From: an uncultured Microbacterium sp.
Lineage (GTDB): Bacteria; Actinomycetota; Actinomycetes; Actinomycetales; Microbacteriaceae
Reading direction: 5' to 3'
DNA: 64,000 nucleotides
Assembly (NCBI RefSeq): GCF_947632095.1
Contig: NZ_CANROA010000002.1
Location: forward strand, 62,001 to 126,000
Under the pieces are notes generated by a model, which worked only from the letters and a program-made list of their open reading frames with translations, did not search any database and was not told the DNA's origin. A program made the position numbers and the translations under genes. Of the stretch, positions 32,342-41,190 are shown piece after piece (within the stretch, counting starts at the first letter, position 1; each line of letters opens with the position of its first letter).

Positions 32342-34999
32342 TCAGCGCATCGCGCGCGTCCTCCGCAGAACCACGAGCCCGCCGCCTGCCGCGAGCAGGA
32401 GCACGGCGAGGGCCGCCACGGCTCCCGCGCCGTCGTACCCCGTCGCGGCGAGCGCACCGCCACCACCGGCTGCACCGCCGCCCGCTGAGGCACCACCACC
32501 GCCACCGCCGCCGGGGTTCGTCTCCTCCCCCACTCCGGGCCCTTCGGCGCCGACCTCATCATCTCCGGCGCCTCCGTCCTCAGCGGCGACCCTCACGGAG
32601 ACTGCCGAGACCGCAACCGGCTCTCCCGCGATGACGACCTCGAGCTGCGCGGTGTAGACACCGGGCTCGGTCAGCTCGCGCGAGGTCGTCGCCGAGGACC
32701 GGGCTCCGAGCGTCATGGCCGCGATGTCGCTCACGCCCTCGGTGTCGAACACGATCTCGTCGACGACGCCATCGCTCCAGGTCACCGTGCCGGTGACCTC
32801 GGCGGTTGTGCGGCGCGGAGCGGCCACCACCCAGTCGATCCGGGTCTCCTCACCCGGTTCCGCGGCGAGCGCCCGTGCCCCCGGTCCCGCACCGCCGACG
32901 GTTGCCGCGGCATCCGCCGACCAGGCCACGGTCGCCGTCGGGAAGAAGTTCACACCCTCGATCGCCAAGCGCGGCCCGATATCGGCGACGCGCTGCACGA
33001 AGTCCGCGGTGTCCTTTCCCGCTTGGGGCGTCCACCCGGTCTCGGCGACCGCGAGAAGGCGGGGGAAGCTGAAGAACTCCGCCTGGTCGACGCCGCGGAT
33101 GAACTCGCCCCAGAACGCGCCCTCGACCCCGAGCACGGCGTCCTCGCCGACGCCGGAGATCTGCGCCGCCGGGTTCCACGAGTAGGCGTTCTCGAGGGTG
33201 CATGCACCACCGCACGCCCACGTCCCGCCGTTGGGCTGAGCCATGTCCTGCTTCTGCGGGAAGTAGGTGCGGTTCGCCGGCGAGAGGATCACCCGCGCGC
33301 CCTGGTCGCGCACCGCGGCGGCGACGTTCGCACCGGCGCCGTTCCAGTACTGCACGACCGCATCGCCGTCGGGAAGATCGGTGCCGGCGTACTCGTTCCA
33401 GCCGATCACCGTCTTTCCGAGAGAGGCGACCGCGGCGTTGGCGAAGTCGACCATGCGCGTGTAATCGGCCGTGCTCGTCGAGTGCGCCTCATCGCCGCCG
33501 ATGTGCAGATACTGTCCCGGTGTGAGCTCGGCGAGCTGGGTGAGCACCTCGGTGATGAACTCGTAGGTGGCATCGTTCCCGGCATCCAGGCTCGACTCCC
33601 CGACGTTGCCGGAGCCCTGCGCCGGCACCGTGTCCGCCCCCGGCGCCGGCTGCGGCGTGGAGCCGGCAGAGTTCAGCTGAGGGATCGCGTGCAGCGCGGC
33701 GTTCGTGTGACCGGGCATGTCGATCTCCGGGACGACCGTCATTCCGTTGGCGGCCGCGTACTCGACGATCTCGGTGTAATCGGCCTTCGTGTAGAAGCCG
33801 GTGCGCCCCAGCTCCGTGCCCATGAGGTCGCCGGCGTCGTTGTACGTCATCGCCGTCGCACCGCTCACCTCTGTGAGCAGGCCGTAGTCGATGCCCGACG
33901 GGTTCTGCCCGGGAGTGTCCATGACGAGCCGCCAGCCCTGATCATCGGTGAGATGCAGGTGCAGCCGGTTGAGCTTCAGCGGCGACGCCGCATCGACGAA
34001 CTCCTTCACCTCGGCGACCGTGTAGAAGCTGCGGGCGGTATCGACCATGAACCCGCGGTACTCGAATCGCGGGTAGTCGGAGATCTCGACGTGCGGGACT
34101 CGCCAGTCGACCGCCATTGGTTCGTCCGCCCCGGCCCACGCCGGCAGCAGCTGGCGGAGCGTCTGGACGGCGTTGATCGCACCGGCGGCCGTGTCCGCGC
34201 CGATCCGGATGCCGGTGGCGTCGACGTCGAGCGCGTACCCCTCATCCGCGTGCCCGGCCGGTGCTTCCCCGGGCGCGACGACGATCTCGATCGCGGCATC
34301 CGCCGCGGCCGCGTCGATCGGCAGCTCGAACCCGGTCGAGGGCCGCAGCACGCCCGCGAGCAGCTCCGCGGCGGCGAGCGCATCGCCGGATGCTGAGATC
34401 GCGGCTTCCGCGCCGAGCAGGTATTCGCCTTCGCCCTCGATGAGCGAGACCGGTGCGGGGATGAGCGCAAGCGAGGGTTCGGGCTCGGGCGGCGCGGCGT
34501 CCCACACGCGCATCTCCGAGATCGAGAAGCCGTACGCCGCCCATCGCTGTGCACCCTGCATGCGCAGGTAGGACACGGGCTCCGCGACGTCGACCTCGAT
34601 CGCGTCCGTGCGGGGGCACGTGCTCTGGCCGCTCCGCTGCGCGACCGTCGTCCAGTTCTCCCCGTCGGTCGAGGTCTGCAGCGAGAATGCGCGGGCGCAC
34701 GCGTTCGGCCAGTCGATCTCGACCGTGTGCACCGGTGTCGGCTCGGCGAAGGCCAGCTGCAGCCATTCGGCATCGGTGTACTTCGACGACCACCGCGTCG
34801 ACGAGTCGCCGTCGATCGCGAAGCGGGCGGCGAAGTCGGCCCGGTCGAGCTCAACCGATGACGCGGTCGCTGTGGCGGCGCGGGCGGCGTCGGTCGGAAC
34901 CGCGGTCGCATCGGGCGCTGCGGTCGCGACGGCCGGCAGCGAAGCCGCCCCCAGCGCGCACAGTGCCACGATCAGTGCAGCGGATCGGATACGGGGCAT
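32342..34999 (-). CDS. Secreted, sortase-anchored beta-N-acetylhexosaminidase (GH20) with N-terminal F5/8C (CBM32-like) domain
   Basis: Signal peptide MPRIRSAALIVALCALGAASLPAVATAAP; discoidin-like domain; GH20 core (RFEYRGFMVDTARSFY, LHLHLTDDQGWRL, VVPEIDMPGHTNAAL, HIGGDEAHST); C-terminus GGGGALAATGYDGAGAVAALAVLLLAAGGGLVVLRRTRAMR (LAATG + TM + basic tail). Confidence 0.93.
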   Translation of the reverse strand: MPRIRSAALIVALCALGAASLPAVATAAPDATAVPTDAARAATATASSVELDRADFAARFAIDGDSSTRWSSKYTDAEWLQLAFAEPTPVHTVEIDWPNACARAFSLQTSTDGENWTTVAQRSGQSTCPRTDAIEVDVAEPVSYLRMQGAQRWAAYGFSISEMRVWDAAPPEPEPSLALIPAPVSLIEGEGEYLLGAEAAISASGDALAAAELLAGVLRPSTGFELPIDAAAADAAIEIVVAPGEAPAGHADEGYALDVDATGIRIGADTAAGAINAVQTLRQLLPAWAGADEPMAVDWRVPHVEISDYPRFEYRGFMVDTARSFYTVAEVKEFVDAASPLKLNRLHLHLTDDQGWRLVMDTPGQNPSGIDYGLLTEVSGATAMTYNDAGDLMGTELGRTGFYTKADYTEIVEYAAANGMTVVPEIDMPGHTNAALHAIPQLNSAGSTPQPAPGADTVPAQGSGNVGESSLDAGNDATYEFITEVLTQLAELTPGQYLHIGGDEAHSTSTADYTRMVDFANAAVASLGKTVIGWNEYAGTDLPDGDAVVQYWNGAGANVAAAVRDQGARVILSPANRTYFPQKQDMAQPNGGTWACGGACTLENAYSWNPAAQISGVGEDAVLGVEGAFWGEFIRGVDQAEFFSFPRLLAVAETGWTPQAGKDTADFVQRVADIGPRLAIEGVNFFPTATVAWSADAAATVGGAGPGARALAAEPGEETRIDWVVAAPRRTTAEVTGTVTWSDGVVDEIVFDTEGVSDIAAMTLGARSSATTSRELTEPGVYTAQLEVVIAGEPVAVSAVSVRVAAEDGGAGDDEVGAEGPGVGEETNPGGGGGGGASAGGGAAGGGGALAATGYDGAGAVAALAVLLLAAGGGLVVLRRTRAMR

Positions 35000-35131
35000 G
35001 GATCCTCCTGGACGAGGGCGCGCACGCTCCGATGCGTGGGCGCGGAGCACCCAGTCAATGAGCCGAGAATTCCTCCGTCAACCCTCCGACAGAATTGCCG
35101 ATCAGAAACGGCCGGCTCCCGCCCGATCCGC

Positions 35132-37207
35132 TCATTCCACCGCGGGGTAGACCCGCCGGTCTTCCGATGCCCCATCCAGAAGTGGCACCGATGAGGTCAG
35201 CGCGTCGACCGCGTCCTGCCCCATCGATCCCTGCGGCGCACGATCGGCCCGGCGCGATGCGAAGGCCGCGGACATGCCCCCGGTGACCGCGGCCTCGAGC
35301 GTCTGTTCAGTCTCGAGGACCCTCGTCGCGGCGACCTGCTGCTCGGCGAGCTCGGCGTAGAGCCCGCCGAGCGCGATGAGCTCGCCGTGCGTGCCGGATT
35401 CGACGATCTGGCCGGCTTCGAGCACGTGGATGGTGTCGGCGCCCATGACGGTCGACAGCCGGTGCGCGATGGACAGCACCGTGCGGCCCTTCGCGGCCTC
35501 GTCGAGCGCTTCCTGAACGACCCGCTCCGAAACCGTGTCGAGGGCGCTCGTCGCTTCGTCGAGCAGCAGCACCGGAGGGTCCTTCAGCAGCACGCGCGCG
35601 ATCGCGATGCGCTGCTTCTCACCGCCGGAGAGACGGTATCCGCGCTCGCCGACGACCGTGTCGTAGCCGTCTTCGAAACCGGCGATGATGTGGTGGATGT
35701 TCGCCGCGGTGCACGCCGCGATCATCTCCTCCTCGCTCGCGCCGGGCTTGGCGTACAGGAGGTTCTCGCGGATCGTCGCGTGGAAGAGATAGGTCTCCTG
35801 CGAAACGATTCCGACGTTGTCGATGATCGATTCCTGCGTGAGCCGGCGAACGTCTTCTCCGGCGAACAGCACGGAGCCGCCGTGGGCTTCGTACAGGCGC
35901 GGGGCGAGGTAGAGCACGGTCGTCTTGCCCGCACCCGAAGGCCCGACGAAGGCCACGTGCTGGCCGGGTTCCGCGACGAACGAGATCCCCTGGAGCGTCG
36001 GTCGGGCATCGGGTGCGGCATCCGGATAGCGGAAGACGACGTCCTGGAACTCGATGCGTCCGCGCGGCCCTGGGGAATCGGCGACCGTTCCGGCATCCGG
36101 GGCGTCCTGGATCTCGGGCACGAGATCCAGGTACTCGAAGATGCGGGCGAACAGCGCCGACGAGGTCTGCAGATCGAGCGAGACCCGCATGAGGCCCATG
36201 AGCGGTTGCAGCAGGCGGGCCTGCACCGTGGTGAACGCGACGACGGTGCCGGCGGTGATCGCGCCGGCGCCGCCGGCGATCAGGTAGCCCGAGACGAGGT
36301 AGATCACGGCGGGGACGGATGCCATGAGCACCTGCACGACCGCGAAGAACCCCTGTCCGCTCATGGCCCGGCGCACCTGCAGCTTCACCTGATTGCGGTT
36401 CTCGGCCTGGTAGCGCTCCGACTCGGTGCGCTGACGGTTGAACGACTTCGACAGCAGCATGCCCGAGACGCTCAGGGTCTCCTGCGTGATGGAGGTCAGC
36501 TCCGACAGCGATTCCTGGGTCTCCCCGGCGATGCGTGCGCGCACCTGCCCGACCTTGCGCTGCACGACGATGAGGAAGGGCATGAGCACGACCGCGATGA
36601 GCGTCAGCCGCCAGTCGATGAGGATCATGGCGACGAGCGAGGCGATGACGGTGACGATGTTGCCGAGGATGCTGGTGACGGTGTTCGTCAGGACGCCGGA
36701 GACGCCGCCCACATCATTCTGCAGGCGGGACTGGATGACGCCGGTCTTCGTGCGGGTGAAGAATCCCAGCTCCATCGCCTGCAGGTGCTCGAAGAGCCGC
36801 ACCCGCAGGTCGCCGGTGACGCTGTTGCCGACCGTCGAGGTCAACCAGGTCTGCGCGACGCCCAGAAGCGCGGAGAAGAGGAAGAGACCGACCATCGTGA
36901 GGACGAGCCTGATCAGCAGGCCGAGCTCCGGGCCGCCCCCGTCGACGGGGAAGAGGGCATCGTCGAAGATCCGCTGCACGATCAGCGGCGGGATGACCGC
37001 GATCGCCGCGCCGACGACGACGAGGATGCCGGTGACGACGATGCGCCCGGTATACGGGCGGAACAGGGCGACGACGCGCTTGCCGAGCCCCGCGATCTTC
37101 GGCGCCTGCGCGTTCAGCTTCTTCTGCGCTGCTTCATCCACGCCGCGGAATCCGCCGCCACCGCCACCACCGCCGCGTCCGCCACCCATGCTCATGCCGT
37201 TCAGCAT
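35132..37207 (-). CDS. ABC transporter ATP-binding/permease protein (multidrug exporter type)
   Basis: Six-TM exporter domain plus NBD: VGPSGAGKTTVLYLAPRLYEA, LSGGEKQRIAIARVLLKDPPVLLLDEATSALDTVSE; Gly-rich N-terminus. Confidence 0.93.
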   Translation of the reverse strand: MLNGMSMGGGRGGGGGGGGFRGVDEAAQKKLNAQAPKIAGLGKRVVALFRPYTGRIVVTGILVVVGAAIAVIPPLIVQRIFDDALFPVDGGGPELGLLIRLVLTMVGLFLFSALLGVAQTWLTSTVGNSVTGDLRVRLFEHLQAMELGFFTRTKTGVIQSRLQNDVGGVSGVLTNTVTSILGNIVTVIASLVAMILIDWRLTLIAVVLMPFLIVVQRKVGQVRARIAGETQESLSELTSITQETLSVSGMLLSKSFNRQRTESERYQAENRNQVKLQVRRAMSGQGFFAVVQVLMASVPAVIYLVSGYLIAGGAGAITAGTVVAFTTVQARLLQPLMGLMRVSLDLQTSSALFARIFEYLDLVPEIQDAPDAGTVADSPGPRGRIEFQDVVFRYPDAAPDARPTLQGISFVAEPGQHVAFVGPSGAGKTTVLYLAPRLYEAHGGSVLFAGEDVRRLTQESIIDNVGIVSQETYLFHATIRENLLYAKPGASEEEMIAACTAANIHHIIAGFEDGYDTVVGERGYRLSGGEKQRIAIARVLLKDPPVLLLDEATSALDTVSERVVQEALDEAAKGRTVLSIAHRLSTVMGADTIHVLEAGQIVESGTHGELIALGGLYAELAEQQVAATRVLETEQTLEAAVTGGMSAAFASRRADRAPQGSMGQDAVDALTSSVPLLDGASEDRRVYPAVE

Positions 37208-37338
37208 ATGGCGGTTGCAGCGTCCCGCTCGGGAATACGTGCGAATCGATTCGGGTTACGCTGGAATGTCGTCCGAGCGGCCACCGATCTTTCGGCTTCG
37301 CAGACGGCCGTTTTCGTCCCCATCATCGAGGAGCTCCC

Positions 37339-38802
37339 TTGGCCGTCGCATCCACCGGTTCCATCCCCACGGCGAACCCCGCCCCGCTGATCGCGCCCTC
37401 CGATATGCGCGTGATCTGGCTGCTGCTCGTGGCGGCGTTCGTCGCGATCCTCAACGAGACGACCATGGGCATCGCGATCCCCCATCTGAACCACGACCTC
37501 GGCATCCCGCCGGAACTCGGGCAGTGGCTCACGAGCGCATTCATGCTGACGATGGCGATCGTGATCCCCACCACCGGTTTCCTGCTGCAGCGGTTCACCA
37601 CCCGCCAGGTGTTCATCGCGGCGATGACGTCGTTCTCGCTCGGAACGCTCGTCTGCCTCGTCGCCCCCGGCTTCGAGGTGCTCCTCGCTGGTCGCGTCAT
37701 CCAGGCCGGCGGCACGGGAATCATGATGCCGCTGCTGATGACGACCATGATGAACGTCGTTCCCCCGCAGTCGCGCGGACGCATGATGGGCCGCGTCGGC
37801 CTGGTGATCTCGCTCGCCCCGGCGATCGGTCCGACCCTCGCCGGCGCCGTGCTCGAGACGCTCTCCTGGCGCGCGCTGTTCGCCATCGTCCTGCCGATCG
37901 CGATCGTCGCCCTCGCCATGGGCGCGAAGTGGATGACGAACCTCGGCGAGACGACCCGGGCCCCCATCGACATTCTCTCGATCATCGTTTCCGCGCTCGG
38001 CTTCGGCGGAGTCGTCTACGGACTCAGCCAATTCGGCGGCGAGAGCACCACGGTCGCGATCATCGCGCTCGCGATCGGCGTCGTCTCCCTCGGCCTGTTC
38101 GTATGGCGACAGATCGTGCTGCAGCGCACCGACGACGCGCTGCTCGATCTGCGCGTGTTCCGCTCGGGAAACTACACCGTCGCGATCCTCATCCTCGCGG
38201 TCCTCTCGATGGCGATGTTCGGCACGCTGACGCTGCTGCCGCTGTACCTGCAGGACGTCGTGAAGCTCAATGCCCTCTACTCCGGACTGATCCTGCTGCC
38301 CGGGTCAGTCGCAATGGGTCTGCTCGCTCCGGTCATGGGCCGCGTCTACGACGCGCGCGGCCCTCGCGTCCTCCTGATCCCGGGAACGATCATGGTCGCC
38401 GCAGCGCTGTTCTTCTACTCGACCGTGACGGAGAGCACCGCCTGGCAGCTGCTGGTCACCGCACAGATGATCCTGTCGATCGGCATGGCGATGTCGTTCA
38501 CGCCGCTGTTCTCCTCGTCGCTGGGTTCGCTGCGCCGCAACCTCTACTCGCACGGTTCCGCAGCCCTCAACACCATCCAGCAGGTCGCCGGCGCGGCGGG
38601 CGTCGCCCTTCTCACCGTGACCTACTCATCGATCCTGCACGCGGGCGAGAACGAGGGTCTGCAGACTGCTACTGCCGGTGCCCCGGGCGCCCGCATGGCA
38701 TTCCTCATCGCGGCCTGCATCGCGCTGGCCGCGGTCGCCCTCGCGGCATTCGTCCGCAAGCCCGCGGATGCCATCGATGACATGCCCCCGGCCGGTCACT
38801 GA
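37339..38802 (+). CDS. MFS transporter, DHA2 (EmrB/QacA) type
   Basis: Probable TTG start; LVAAFVAILNETTMGIAIPHLNHDLGIPPELGQWLTSAFMLTMAIVIPTTGFLLQRF; GRVIQAGGTGIMMPLL. Confidence 0.92.
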   Translation: MAVASTGSIPTANPAPLIAPSDMRVIWLLLVAAFVAILNETTMGIAIPHLNHDLGIPPELGQWLTSAFMLTMAIVIPTTGFLLQRFTTRQVFIAAMTSFSLGTLVCLVAPGFEVLLAGRVIQAGGTGIMMPLLMTTMMNVVPPQSRGRMMGRVGLVISLAPAIGPTLAGAVLETLSWRALFAIVLPIAIVALAMGAKWMTNLGETTRAPIDILSIIVSALGFGGVVYGLSQFGGESTTVAIIALAIGVVSLGLFVWRQIVLQRTDDALLDLRVFRSGNYTVAILILAVLSMAMFGTLTLLPLYLQDVVKLNALYSGLILLPGSVAMGLLAPVMGRVYDARGPRVLLIPGTIMVAAALFFYSTVTESTAWQLLVTAQMILSIGMAMSFTPLFSSSLGSLRRNLYSHGSAALNTIQQVAGAAGVALLTVTYSSILHAGENEGLQTATAGAPGARMAFLIAACIALAAVALAAFVRKPADAIDDMPPAGH

Positions 38803-38816
38803 CCGCACCGCACAGC

Positions 38817-38848
38817 GAAGAGCCCGTCACGATCGTGACGGGCTCTTC
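38817..38848. terminator. Perfect 32-bp palindromic terminator
   Basis: GAAGAGCCCGTCACGATCGTGACGGGCTCTTC followed by GTTTTCGT, between MFS stop and the convergent small ORF. Confidence 0.85.
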
Positions 38849-38873
38849 GTTTTCGTATCGGAGGATCAGGCGA

Positions 38874-39002
38874 TCACTCGGCGGGAGCGCCGCAGGCGCT
38901 CCCCCCGCAGCATCCGCCGCTCTCTTCACCGAGAAGGTTCACGCCCGCAGGCGCGGCGAGGGGCTGCACGCCCGGGGTTTCAACATTCTGCGAATCAGTC
39001 AT
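38874..39002 (-). CDS. Small Cys-rich protein (42 aa), not in supplied ORF track
   Basis: Manual translation: MTDSQNVETPGVQPLAAPAGVNLLGEESGGCCGGSACGAPAE*; terminates next to a strong bidirectional terminator, divergent from 39073. Confidence 0.6.
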   Translation of the reverse strand: MTDSQNVETPGVQPLAAPAGVNLLGEESGGCCGGSACGAPAE

Positions 39003-39072
39003 GGCCCCATGCTACGCCGTTCCGGATGCCATGGCTCTGGACAAGCATCAGTCCGCAACGCAGACTCGGTCC

Positions 39073-39561
39073 ATGACTCATGATGCGGTCGCGCCCGATG
39101 ACTCCGGCGACGGACGCGACGAGACCGACAACGAGCGCGCCGACCGCAACTGGGATGAGCTCATGCAGGAGCTGCGGGTCATGCAGACCGGTACCCAGGT
39201 GCTGTCGGGTTTTCTGCTCGCCGTCGCCTTCCAGCCGCGTTTCACCGAACTCGATGACGTGCAGCGCGGCCTGTACATCGTCCTCGTCTGCCTGGCTGCG
39301 ACCGCGACGATCCTGTCGCTGACGCCGGTGAGCATGCACCGACAGCTGTTCGGGCTGCGCCGCAAACCCGACCTCGTTCGATTCGGAGCGCGCGTGGTCA
39401 AGTGGGCGCTCCTCGTCAACGGCGCTCTCGCGATCGGTGTGACGACCCTCGTGGTCGACTTCGCCCTCTCCCGGTGGTCCGCAGCGATCGCGCTGACCCT
39501 CGGAACTGTCGTGGTACTCGCCCTGTGGCTGCTGCTCCCCCGGCGTGTGAATCGGACGTGA
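39073..39561 (+). CDS. DUF6328-like 4-TM membrane protein
   Basis: MTHDAVAPDDSGDGRDETDNERADRNWDELMQELRVMQTGTQVLSGFLLAVAFQPRFTELDDVQRGLYIVLVCLAATATILSLTPV. Confidence 0.8.
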   Translation: MTHDAVAPDDSGDGRDETDNERADRNWDELMQELRVMQTGTQVLSGFLLAVAFQPRFTELDDVQRGLYIVLVCLAATATILSLTPVSMHRQLFGLRRKPDLVRFGARVVKWALLVNGALAIGVTTLVVDFALSRWSAAIALTLGTVVVLALWLLLPRRVNRT

Positions 39562-39607
39562 TCCGATCATTCCCGATCCGGCATACACCGTGGCCTAGCG
39601 TGAAGGA

Positions 39608-40183
39608 ATGCTCAAACGCGCTCTCGCCCGTCTCTACTGGGCGGTGAGCCGCTGGAAGCTCACCGGTGCCGCCGCACCCGAGCAGCCCACCGTGCTGCTG
39701 GGCGCCCCGCACACCTCGAACTGGGACTTCATCCTCATGCTGGCGATCGCCTGGCGTCTCGGCATCGATGTGCGCTGGCTCGGTAAAAAGAGCCTGTTCT
39801 CCGGCTGGCGAGGCCCGATCATGCGGCGTCTGGGCGGGATGCCCGTCGACCGTGCGGATCCGAGCCGCGTGGTCGCCGATGTCGTCGCCCAGGTGAGCAC
39901 CGGGGATGTGTTCAGCCTGGTGGTCACCCCGGATGGAACGCGCGGCGCGAACACGCACTGGAAGTCCGGCTTCTATCGAATCGCGCGCGAGACGGGGATG
40001 CCGGTGACACTCGGCTTCGTCGACCGCACCACCATGACCACCGGCCTGGGCCCCACGTTCGCCCTCACCGGCGACGTCGCCGCCGATATGGATCGCATCC
40101 GAGCCTTCTACGCTGATAAGTCCGGACTGCGCCCGCACCTGCGCACGGAGCCGCGCCTGCGCGAGGAGGACGCTGCACGCTGA
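39608..40183 (+). CDS. 1-acyl-sn-glycerol-3-phosphate acyltransferase family protein
   Basis: LLGAPHTSNWDFILMLAIAWRLG (HxxxxD-like), GGMPVDRADPSRVVADV, VVTPDGTRG. Confidence 0.85.
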   Translation: MLKRALARLYWAVSRWKLTGAAAPEQPTVLLGAPHTSNWDFILMLAIAWRLGIDVRWLGKKSLFSGWRGPIMRRLGGMPVDRADPSRVVADVVAQVSTGDVFSLVVTPDGTRGANTHWKSGFYRIARETGMPVTLGFVDRTTMTTGLGPTFALTGDVAADMDRIRAFYADKSGLRPHLRTEPRLREEDAAR

Positions 40184-40234
40184 GGGCCGCAAGCCCCCTC
40201 GACGCCGTGCTCCCGATGCCGCAGACTCGAAGAC

Positions 40235-40711
40235 ATGGCCGAAGAGACGAACCCATCGCTCACGATCCGCCCCATCCATGTACGCGATGCGGGTGAGGTT
40301 CTCACCCTTCAGCGCGCCGCCTTCGTCTCGGAGGCTCAGATCTACGGCAGCGTAGAGATGCCGCCGCTGACGCAGACGCTGGAGCAGCTGGCCGCGGAGC
40401 TCGCCGACAACGCCGGCTGGGTGGCGTCTCGCGGGGACCGCCTCGTCGGGGCCATCCGCGCTGTGGAGAGCGACGGGGTGCTGCTGATCGGCCGCCTCGT
40501 GATCGCTCCGGATCAGCAGGGCGCCGGCATCGGCCACACTCTGCTCGAAGCGGCGGAGCAGGGCAGCACCGCCGCGGAGGCCGAGCTGTTCACCGGCAGT
40601 CTCAGCGAGGCGAACATCCGCCTCTACGAGTCCTGCGGGTACGTCGAGACGCAACGGATCCCGCAGGGGGACGGCACCGAGCAGGTGTACCTGCGCAAGA
40701 AGCTGCGCTGA
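40235..40711 (+). CDS. GNAT family N-acetyltransferase
   Basis: LTIRPIHVRDAGEVLTLQRAAFVSEAQ; GRLVIAPDQQGAGIGHTLLEAAE. Confidence 0.9.
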   Translation: MAEETNPSLTIRPIHVRDAGEVLTLQRAAFVSEAQIYGSVEMPPLTQTLEQLAAELADNAGWVASRGDRLVGAIRAVESDGVLLIGRLVIAPDQQGAGIGHTLLEAAEQGSTAAEAELFTGSLSEANIRLYESCGYVETQRIPQGDGTEQVYLRKKLR

Positions 40712-40844
40712 GACATCCGCCCGCCGCGGCACATGGGAGGTTCCTCAGAATCCGCCCGTCAAGGTTGAAGAGCGGGCGCGCGTGAGGAATCGTGGCCCGG
40801 ACATGTTCCGTCTGGAGCATGTCCGCGAACGGAAGGAGAGCCCT

Positions 40845-41144
40845 GTGCTCACCCTGACCGAGAATGCAGATGCCGTCGTCACCACGATCGTCGGCCGCGA
40901 GGATGCCGGCGCGGAAGCGGGGTTGCGCATCCAGTCCGCCGAGGGGCAGGGACCGAACGGGGAAGCCCGTTTCGCGGTTCATGTCGTTCCCTCACCCGAT
41001 CCCGCAGACATCATCATCGAGGGTTCGGCGAGCCGCGTCTTCCTCGAGGGGAATGCCGCCGAGGTCTTGAACGACAAGGTGCTCGACGCCGGCGTGGACG
41101 ACCAAGGGGCCGTCAGCTTCACGATCCTGCCGCAACCGGCGTGA
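40845..41144 (+). CDS. HesB/IscA-like (A-type Fe-S carrier fold) protein lacking cysteines
   Basis: GTG start after GGAAGGAGAG; VLTLTENADAVVTTIVGRED..GLRIQSAEG..PADIIIEGSASRVFLEGNAAEVLNDKVLDAGVDDQGAVSFTI. Confidence 0.78.
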   Translation: MLTLTENADAVVTTIVGREDAGAEAGLRIQSAEGQGPNGEARFAVHVVPSPDPADIIIEGSASRVFLEGNAAEVLNDKVLDAGVDDQGAVSFTILPQPA

Positions 41145-41150
41145 TCCGTG

Positions 41151-41186
41151 GATGGGGGCGGGATGCTGCGGCATCCCGCCCCCATC
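41151..41186. terminator. Bidirectional terminator between convergent HesB-like and MFS genes
   Basis: GATGGGGGCGGGATGC-TGCG-GCATCCCGCCCCCATC, 16-bp perfect arms. Confidence 0.85.
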
Positions 41187-41190
41187 GTGT

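Noticed and set aside
35070-35131. Possible regulatory RNA between GH20 and ABC exporter genes
   Set aside because: No convincing dyad or conserved motif visible; treated as ordinary intergenic DNA.
36438-38780. Plus-strand 780-aa ORF overlapping the ABC exporter and MFS genes
   Set aside because: Frame-shifted/antisense shadow; low-complexity Arg/His-rich translation with no recognisable motif.
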